Positions 56,386-64,000 of a DNA stretch of 64,000 nt are shown here, piece by piece. The translations under genes and the position numbers were made by a program. Location of the stretch: NCBI GenBank assembly GCA_030704615.1, contig CM060732.1, forward strand, positions 57,209,053 through 57,273,052, given 5' to 3'. This stretch comes from Takakia lepidozioides. Its lineage: Eukaryota; Streptophyta; Takakiopsida; Takakiales; Takakiaceae. Under the pieces are notes generated by a model. The model ran no database searches. It was not told the DNA's origin and saw nothing but the letters and a program-made list of their open reading frames with translations. Positions within the stretch are counted from its first letter, which is position 1, and every line of letters begins with the position of its first letter.

Positions 56386-57440
56386 ATGTACATTAGCCAA
56401 TTTGAGCACATGTGTATAGTGAACAATGAGAATGGCGATGATGCCAAGATGAGACTGTTTCCTTGTTCACTTATCAAGAAAGCAAGTGAATGGTATGCAA
56501 GATTCCCTGATAATCATTTCCTAACCTGGAATGGCTTGAATACAGCATTTCGAAATAGGTTCAGGACAAGTAAAACTGAGGATGAAGTGTATGGAAGTTT
56601 ACAACAGCTGAAGCAGAAGAAGCATGAAACTGTTGAAGAGTATATGGAGAAGATGGAATTGATGATGAAAAAGCTGCTGCAGTACCAGCGCCCGGTTTAC
56701 AGAAGACTTGGTTTGTGAGTGGACTAAGACCAGAGTTGCAAAAGAAAGTGGATATGTACCCCATATATACAGTGGAGGAGGCATTTGAAACTGCGAACAG
56801 AATTGAGCAATTGGGAATGCTCAGGAGAGAGAAAAAGAAGATGAGGACTCTGAGGATGAGTCAGATGAAGAAGAAGAGCAAGAACTAAAAAGAAAGAGTA
56901 AGAGAAAGGAGAAGTTGAAGAGGGATAACTATGAAAAAAATTGGAAGAAATCTTGAAGAAGTATGCCACAGAGGCTGCAACACATTGGAGGAAGGGTGTA
57001 TGGTGTGCAAAGTGCCAGAATGAAGGCCATACCACCACAGAATGCCACATGAAGGAGAAACACTGTACTATCTGTAAAATGGATAACCATTCTACTGAGA
57101 ATTGTTACTACAACAGAAGGACAGCTGCAAGAGAACCTAGGCAAGTAAGGGTGCATCAGGTGCAGCCCCAGCCAAGAAGAAACAATGATCAGGACCACTA
57201 TGGTAGGTCTGGTGGTTATAACAATGGCATGGAAGGGAGAGGTAATCAAGAGGGAATTACCAAGGAAATTCCAGAGGCAACTATCAGGGTAATCCAAGGG
57301 GGAATTACCAGCCCGGGAATCAGGATTATAGAAATAATCCAAGAACAGACCAAGGGCGAGGACCCAATGGTGAAGAGCTATGTTACTATTGTAATCAGCC
57401 AGGACATCGCAAGGCAGCCTGTTCATTCTGGATAAGACAC
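56386..57440 (+). pseudogene. family A gag core and zinc knuckles
   Basis: The retrotransposon gag domain (56,386-56,718) reads MRLFPCSLIKKASEWYARFP, WNGLNTAFRNRF and TVEEYMEKMELMM. After a frameshift it continues FVSGLRPELQKKVD. Three CCHC-type knuckles follow: CAKCQNEGHTTTEC, CTICKMDNHSTENC (56,941-57,435 frame) and CYYCNQPGHRKAAC near 57,370-57,410 in another frame. This part is deleted from copy 1. Confidence 0.85.
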
Positions 57441-57500
57441 CAGAATGAGATGAGAGCTCCTGTGAATGAGGGCCCAGTGGTGGCAGCTCATGGTTAGGCC

Positions 57501-57800
57501 ATGTGTTGTACAGAAGTAAGTACAATGATAGTAACAAGAAGTAAAGCCAAACTAATACCTCCAGTAGAAGAGGAAGAAGATGAGACTGGAAGTGGCAATG
57601 ATATGCCTGAAGATGAAGAGACTTGGAAAGATGAGAAGGAACTGCACAAGGAAGTGGCAGATACTATAAGGGAAATGCAAAAGAGTACTGATATTCCTGT
57701 GGCAGATTCCTCTGATTCGGATGGAGAAAAAGAAGGGAGTGAGGAAGAAAGGAAAAAGAAGATGCAGACATGCAAAGTAATGAAGAGACTTTGGCTGAAG
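57501..57800 (+). pseudogene. family A acidic linker between gag and pol
   Basis: A 100-codon frame rich in Glu, Asp and Lys (VTRSKAKLIPPVEEEEDE) leading into the pol start. It may be part of the gag-pol polyprotein. Confidence 0.55.
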
Positions 57801-60800
57801 TAATATGTCAGACCAAAGCAGAAATTACCATTGGACAGCTATTAGCTGTGGCACCTTATTGTAGGCACAGGCTGTATCAAGCAATCAATCGAATTGCCCA
57901 AGAGACAGGAAACACAGACCTGAACAGCAAGGTGACCAGTTATAATGTGAAGCCGGAAGGGCGAGAAACCAGTCATGGACTTTGATGATTCTATGCCAGT
58001 AATCCAATTGAGAATTGGAAGCACAGAACTAACTGATGTACTGATAGATGGTGGTTCTGGAGTAAATATCATGACAGACCAATTAAGGAAGAAGCTTGGT
58101 CTAAGTAACATGAAACCAGCCCCATTTACAGTAACAATGGCAGATCAAAGAAGTGTACAGCCATTGGGATTAATAAGAGGAGTTAAGATACAGATACAGA
58201 AAATGATCTTTATGATCACAGTAACTGTATTAAAAATGGATGAAGTCATGGAGGCTTACTCCTTATTATTGGGACGTCCGTGGCTGAAACAGGCCAGGGT
58301 ATTCCATGACTGGAATTCTCAGTTACTAACCGTGCATAATGGGATACACGAGATACAAATTACCACAAAGAAATCTAGTAGATTACCTGCTACAAGAAGA
58401 CCTCGAGTCAGAGAGTATGACTGGAGAGGAGGACTGGATGAGGAGCAGGAAGCTACCCTATTTGCTGCACACCCAGAGTGGGAGCAGGTTGCAGAGATGC
58501 GGCTGGAAAGCCTAAGTTGTTTGAGAGGTATCTGCTGTGGTGTAGTGACAGCAACACCAACTGAAGAAACCAGCATTTACCCATCACATTTCTATGAAGA
58601 AGAGAAGGAGAAATAAATCCTAGAAGAACCAGCCACTGTGAGCTTACAGGATGAAGTGGTGACTGGTTGGACAATCACAGCTGATGAGCAGGTGAGAGAA
58701 GTAAATGTGGGAACTAAGAGGAAACCGAGGATGGTGAAAGTAGGAGCTGATTTGGAGCCGGAATTCTTCGAAGAAGCTAAAAGCTTGTTCATCAAATACA
58801 GAGATGTATTTGCTTGGAGCTATGAGGATCTAAAAGGGATACCACCTGAAGTCTGTCAGCATAAGATTGAACTGGAACCAGGGTCAGTACCAATCAAGCA
58901 GGCGAGGTATAGAATGAATCCCAACTACGCACAGAAGGTTGGGAGAAGAGATAAAGAAGTTGGCTGAGGCTAAGTTTATATACCCAATAGAGTATACAAC
59001 TTGGTTGTCACCCATTGTTATAGTTCCCAAGAAGAATGGCAAACTAAGAGTATGTGTGAACTATAAGAAGCTGAATGCTTGTACGAAGAAAGATCCTTTC
59101 CCTTTGCCATTCACAGAAGCAGTATTAGACACTGTGGCAGGCCATGAGATGTACTCATTCATGGATGGCTTCAGTGGTTATAATCAAGTGCAAGTGGCAG
59201 AAGAAGACCAAGGGAAAACAGCTTTCATCACAGACTGGGGGGCTTATGCATACAAAGTCATGCCCTTTGGACTTTGTAATGCACCAGCGACCTTTCAGAG
59301 AGTGATAAGTGAATCTTTTCATGAGTATCTGGATGATTTCATGCAGGTATTCTTGGATGATTCAGTGTGTACAGCTCTAAGAATGAGCACTTGCATAAAT
59401 TGGAGTTATGTTTGGCCAGATGCAGGATGAGAGGTCTGGGCCTGAATCCAGAGAAGTGTACTTTCTGTGTGAACTCAGGGGTGCTTCTGGGACACATTGT
59501 GTGTAAGAAGGGACTCCTTGTGGATCCCAGAAAGACAGAGTCCATTAAAGCCTCTCCACCACCAGTGAATGTTAAAAGTCTAAGGAGATTCCTTGGGCAA
59601 ACCAGTTATTACAGAGATTTGTCAAAAGGTATGCACAAATAGCAGCACCATTGAGCAAACTTCTGAAGAAAGATGCAGTTTTGCCTGGACAGCTGAATGT
59701 CAACAGGCATTTGAGGAACTTACACTGTCAGTAACAACTACACCTGTGCTGATTAACCCTCACTGGCATGTAGTATTTCATGTTCACTGCGATGCATCAG
59801 GAGAAGCGTTGGGAGCGGTGTTAGCCCAGAATGTTACAGGGAATATAGATTCACCTGTGTACTATGCTAGCCGGTTGATGAACAGTGCTGAGAGGAACTA
59901 TAGCACAACGGAAAGAGAAGCATTGGCAATGATTTATGCAGTGAAGAAATTCAGGCATTACCTGTTGGGAAGAAGTTTATGTTTATGTGGATCACCAGGC
60001 TCTGATATACCTGGTAACAAACCTTGATAAGTGGAAGAATAGCAAGATGGTTGATAATCTTGCATGAGTTTGAGTTCGAGGTTGTTTACAAGCCTGGGAC
60101 TGCATCTTGTGGCAGATCAAGGAGAACCAGCCACAGGAATGATGATCAATTACCAGATGCGAGTTTTTGCAATGGAGGTGCAAGGAAGTGCAGATGAATG
60201 GTTAGATTGGCAGTGGCCAATCAGATACTACCTTGCTCATGGTCAGTGCCCACCTAGTTATGGTAAGGAGCAGAGGAAGAGAATCGCTATCAAAGCTTTA
60301 CCTTATACTATGGTAGGAAGCAGAATGTATAAGTTAGGACCTGATGGAGTACTAAAACGATGCTTGTACCACCATGAAGTAAATAAAGTTTTGGCGGAAG
60401 TTCATAAAGGAGTGGCTGGAGGTCATTTTGGAGAAAGACTACCAGTAGAAAGATACTACTCGCAGGATACTGGTGGCCTACTTTGTTCAAAGATGTACAC
60501 GAGTATTGTCAGAAGTGTGATGAATGTCAGAGGCTAGGACCTTTGCAGAGATCTGGAAGGATGGCCTTGCATCCTACAATGCCTACGGAACCATTTCAGA
60601 AATGGGGACTAGACTTTGTTGGACCAATTAACCCACCATCCAAGAATACACGAAACAGGTACATAATTACAGCCACTGATTATACTACAAAGTGGGTGGA
60701 AGCTAAAGCTTTGAGGGACAACACAGCCAAGTCCACAGCAAGGTTCCTGTACGAGAACATACTTACACGATTTGGCTGTCCCTTAGAATTTATCAGTGAT

Positions 60801-61480
60801 CAAGGAAGTCACTTCATGAATGAGACCATTGAGTTGTTGACTAAAGAGTTTATGATTGTGCATAGAAAGAGTACAACATATTACCCACAGGGTAATGGGC
60901 AGGCAGAGGCTACCAACAAAATACTATGTACTATCTTGGCTAAGATAGTCAATGCAAACAGAACGGATTGGGATACAAAGCTGCTGACAGCTTTGTGGTC
61001 ATACAGGACTTCATATAAAGTCACCACTAAGTATACACCATTCCAATTAGTTTATGGTATGGAAGCCTTACTTCCAGTGGAATTCCTGTTACCTACCATG
61101 AGAACGGAGTGGGGAAAAAGAATGGAATTGCAAGACTCCATCAAGGTCAGGAAACATGAATTATACCATGTGGAAGAAGTACGTGCTGATGCAGCTGATA
61201 ATATGACCAGAATTCAGATGAAGCGAAAGGAACAGTTTGATGAAGGCAAGTTAAAGACTTTTAAGACGGGGGATTTGGTTCTATGGTTGCAGAAGAAAGG
61301 AAAGATTCAAGCTTCTAAGCTTAAATCACCATGGAAAGGACCTTATGTCATACAAAAGATGTATGATAACAACACCGCCATGTTACAAACCATTAACAAA
61401 GAAATGCTGGGAAGAGTCAATGCAAATAAGTTGAAGGGGTACAGTGGTATCCATGACAAACCCTGCAGCATGATTTGCAT
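57770..61480 (+). pseudogene. family A copy 2 pol, frameshifted
   Basis: Same domains as 26,182-30,156: protease (57,975-58,616), reverse transcriptase (58,939-59,430), RNase H (59,593-60,027), integrase (60,483-61,754, still open). At least eight small indels against copy 1 break it, for example an extra C near 57,969, an extra G near 58,942, a lost TT near 59,360 and a lost AA near 59,616. A short rearrangement near 60,100-60,135 removed the end of RNase H. Confidence 0.9.
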
Positions 61481-61565
61481 GTTGAACCGCAAGAGCAGTC
61501 ACGGGCTGCACCAGTGTTACGAACGGAGTATGGAACACTTGTCGCTAGGCCCAGCATATATGACC

Positions 61566-61790
61566 AGGGGGCAAGACACATCCTATCACAGCCCATCAAG
61601 GCAAAGCACAGCCTGTTATCACAGCCCACACGACGTGACACAGCCTATCACAGCCCATCACCACAGCCTATCACAGGCGCAACACAGCCTATCACAACCT
61701 ACCACAGCGCAGCTTACAGTGCATCACAGCCTATCACAGCGTAACACAGTATGACACAGCCTGTCACAGCTCAACACAGCCTACTAAAGT
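61566..61790 (+). repeat. CACAGCC-type tandem array between pol and 3' ORF (copy 2)
   Basis: Shorter and differently ordered than the array at 30,006-30,290. It includes CACAGCCTATCA and CACAGCCCATCA units. Confidence 0.85.
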
Positions 61791-61809
61791 TACACGATCC
61801 ATAGAATCA

Positions 61810-64000
61810 GTGACAAGTGGACACATAAATAACTTCAGGAAAATGGCTGACGGAAGAGGAAACGGAAATTACTTTAAAAATAGACACGTGGAGGTCAGGG
61901 CGCACACACAGCCGAGAAGGAAGTGCAAGAACAGGTGTCAAAAAGAAAGAGGACAAGAACGGCCGTCAAAAGGGATGAAAGGCGGGCCCATTAATGAGTA
62001 CGGAAAAAGGGAAACGGAACGAACGGCAAGTACAAAAAAGCGAATTCTTGTCACATGTGTGATCCTAGTGGACTATCCAACAGGGAAAGTCCACTAAAGA
62101 AGATAAAATCTAAAATCCAGTCACAGCGGATACAGCCAATAGAAAACCAGAGAAATGATCAAGAAAATGGAGGGAAATTGAGCGCAAGAGGCGGCGTCGT
62201 TCTGAGTAACGGGCGTCTCGACAGGACAGACCATCAATGCTATAACTTGGAAACTATGGAGGAACTAACAGACTATACGCTCGCAATATTACTTACGCAG
62301 TGGCATAGACACGAAAGGACAGAGCAGAGCTTTTCTCTTGAGCGATGCTTGCAAGCCCGCAGGCTTACAAGAAATTACCCATAGCTTTCTGCGGCAACCA
62401 TACGTTTATGCTTTGCACTACAGGCATTCCTGCAGTTGTTACAGCCAAAACAGTTCTGTGAGTCTAAAATGAAGAGAGTGAGAGGAATGGAGGAAATCAG
62501 GGTGAAGAGCACCACAATTCTGCAGAAACAAACGATTGCTACCCCACAGGCGATACAGATACTGGGAGGAGCTGAGATTGCAAGGATTGCAAGCCTAGAT
62601 TGGACACTACACCATAGACAGTACATGTTACAATTTTTGCAGAACTTTGAGCCAAGGACAGGAACAACAACGGTGAAGGGAGTTGAATTAATGATTACTC
62701 CCCTATACCTCCAGCAATTGTTTCGATTGCCAGCAGGTCAGGTGCATGTGGAGAACACAGGGCAAGACTGCAAATAGGGGACTTATTCCAAGAAGGGAGT
62801 TTCTTTAAAACTCAGGGTTATGCTTGTACCAAGGCTGTGTACCCAGGGTTAAAAGAGGTAGGCCAGGTATTGAACGTTCTGATTGCCATGAAACAGAACC
62901 AACAGTATTTGAGCAGATCCTTCACGGAGGAAATACTCAAAGGCCTGAAGGGACAAGAGGTACAATGGGCGGACATAATGTACAACGCACTGGTAGAGGA
63001 GATGAAAAGATTACAAGGTACTACCGCAAAGTCTCCTATCATAGTGTCTGGCCCAATCATTGCTCAAATAATCCTTGATTCTGGCATACTTATGCACAAG
63101 AAAGGAAGGAAATGGGAGTGTTTGAGCCAGAAACAACTGCAATGGAAGAGCAAGGCTCTTCACACAGTGAGGGTGGACTAGCAGGGCAACCCGAGACTAA
63201 GAGCAGAGACGGGGAAAGACTGTAGTGGCGGATCCACTGGCTTCACGGATTCCGCATGATAATGTTTCCCAAGCTCATGGCCAGGAAGGGGCACAGCAGC
63301 AGCACAGAGAAACTATTACTGGAAGCAGGACCTTCAGAGAGGGAGGAGGAAGTTACTTCTGTATCACAACCATCACAGCCACTGAACGACTTGTCACAAG
63401 GTCACAAGTTATCCATGCAGCTCAACCAAATAATTGATTTGGAAAGTGAAGGGTTAGATATTCCAACTACAGAACAGATAGTGGCAGAAATAGAGAAGGG
63501 GACCTTCTCTATGAATATTCTGGTCTGGTCAAGGAGACAGAATCCAGAGGTGCAACAGTTGCCCAAGGGAAATCCTGAGGTGCATATAATACACACACCT
63601 GTGTCGGAGGTACCACAGGCGGAAGGTCATGACACTGTAGCACCGGTGATAGATGAAGTAGTTTCAGGAAGAAAATCCGGTGGGACAATGGCCTGAATGG
63701 TTAGTGAGACATCACACTGTTGAAGATCAGGAGGAACAGCAGCAACCTCACCATGATGACCCTCAACAGGCAATGCTGATGAGTTCCATAGGCAGGACAC
63801 TTAATTTGTTGGGGACTTATGTCAAATCCCATGTTCCAATTACCCAATTGACAGCCTTGAAGAGGAACTCAGGAAGGAGTTTGAGGCTCGACTTGCCACT
63901 GAGTGTGCAAACAAGGTCGATGAAGAGGTCACTCTCAAGATGAAGCAGGACTTGGGAATACAGAAATGGCTTTGCAATTGGCCAAGGAACAATTGATTGA
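61810..64000 (+). pseudogene. family A copy 2 extra 3' ORF, partial
   Basis: Homologous to 30,309-32,510 but broken into frames by small indels (61,810-62,097; 62,055-62,384; 62,436-62,777; 62,837-63,181; 63,256-63,696; 63,680-63,943). It has CAG at 63,946-63,948 where copy 1 has a TAG stop. The window ends before the coiled-coil half. Confidence 0.85.

Larger units (their letters stand above)
54131..64000 (+). mobile_element. family A Ty3/gypsy retrotransposon, copy 2 (runs off the window)
   Basis: 5' LTR (54,131-54,883), primer site, gag, pol, CACAGCC array and the start of the 3' ORF, in the same order and about 97 percent identical to copy 1 where both exist. Inserted into the 5' part of the LINE. 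The 3' LTR lies beyond the window. Confidence 0.9.

Overview
The window looks like nuclear DNA of a land plant. Long PLS-class pentatricopeptide repeats of the DYW type, spliceosomal introns, a HIRA-type WD40 gene, Ty3/gypsy elements with plant-type primer sites, an En/Spm (CACTA) transposon and a plant LINE all point that way. The repeat sequences of the PPR protein and the style of the retroelements suggest a seed-free plant, most likely a fern; that part is inference. Almost all host coding sequence lies in the first 12 kb. The rest is a transposon nest.

1-13,200: a MITE-like element (1.4-1.95 kb); an intronless PPR gene on the minus strand (3,481-5,250) with a decayed DYW domain downstream; and a HIRA-like gene on the minus strand (8,048-11,697). 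The second HIRA exon lies on the opposite strand and the gene carries frameshifts, so it is probably a rearranged pseudogene. A 190-bp segment is present at 2.1 kb and again at 7.5 kb.

13,200-54,130 reads best as one LINE on the minus strand that was repeatedly invaded. Its zinc-binding 3' part is at 13.2-14.385 kb, and its endonuclease, reverse transcriptase and thumb parts are at 49.29-54.13 kb. Between them sits a CACTA transposon (14,386 to about 49,288) with a TNPA-like gene on the minus strand and a TNPD-like transposase gene on the plus strand. The TNPD gene is split exactly at 23,264/47,054 by a 23.8-kb Ty3/gypsy element (family B, minus strand, same 4-6 bp target sequence on both sides). 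Family B's integrase ends in a PHD finger. B is itself invaded by family A copy 1 (25,789-35,579; 5-bp target duplication) and by a chromovirus (family C, about 35,953-41,867). A 1.63-kb Mutator-like non-autonomous element (49,945-51,577, 11-bp flanking repeat) also sits in the LINE.

54,131-64,000: family A copy 2, inserted in the 5' part of the LINE and running off the window. Family A is a non-chromovirus gypsy element. It has a tRNA-Arg-like primer site, CACAGCC-type tandem arrays inside each LTR and between pol and a downstream ORF, and a very long extra ORF of unknown function 3' of integrase. Copy 1 has an intact pol but no gag. Copy 2 has gag but a frameshifted pol.
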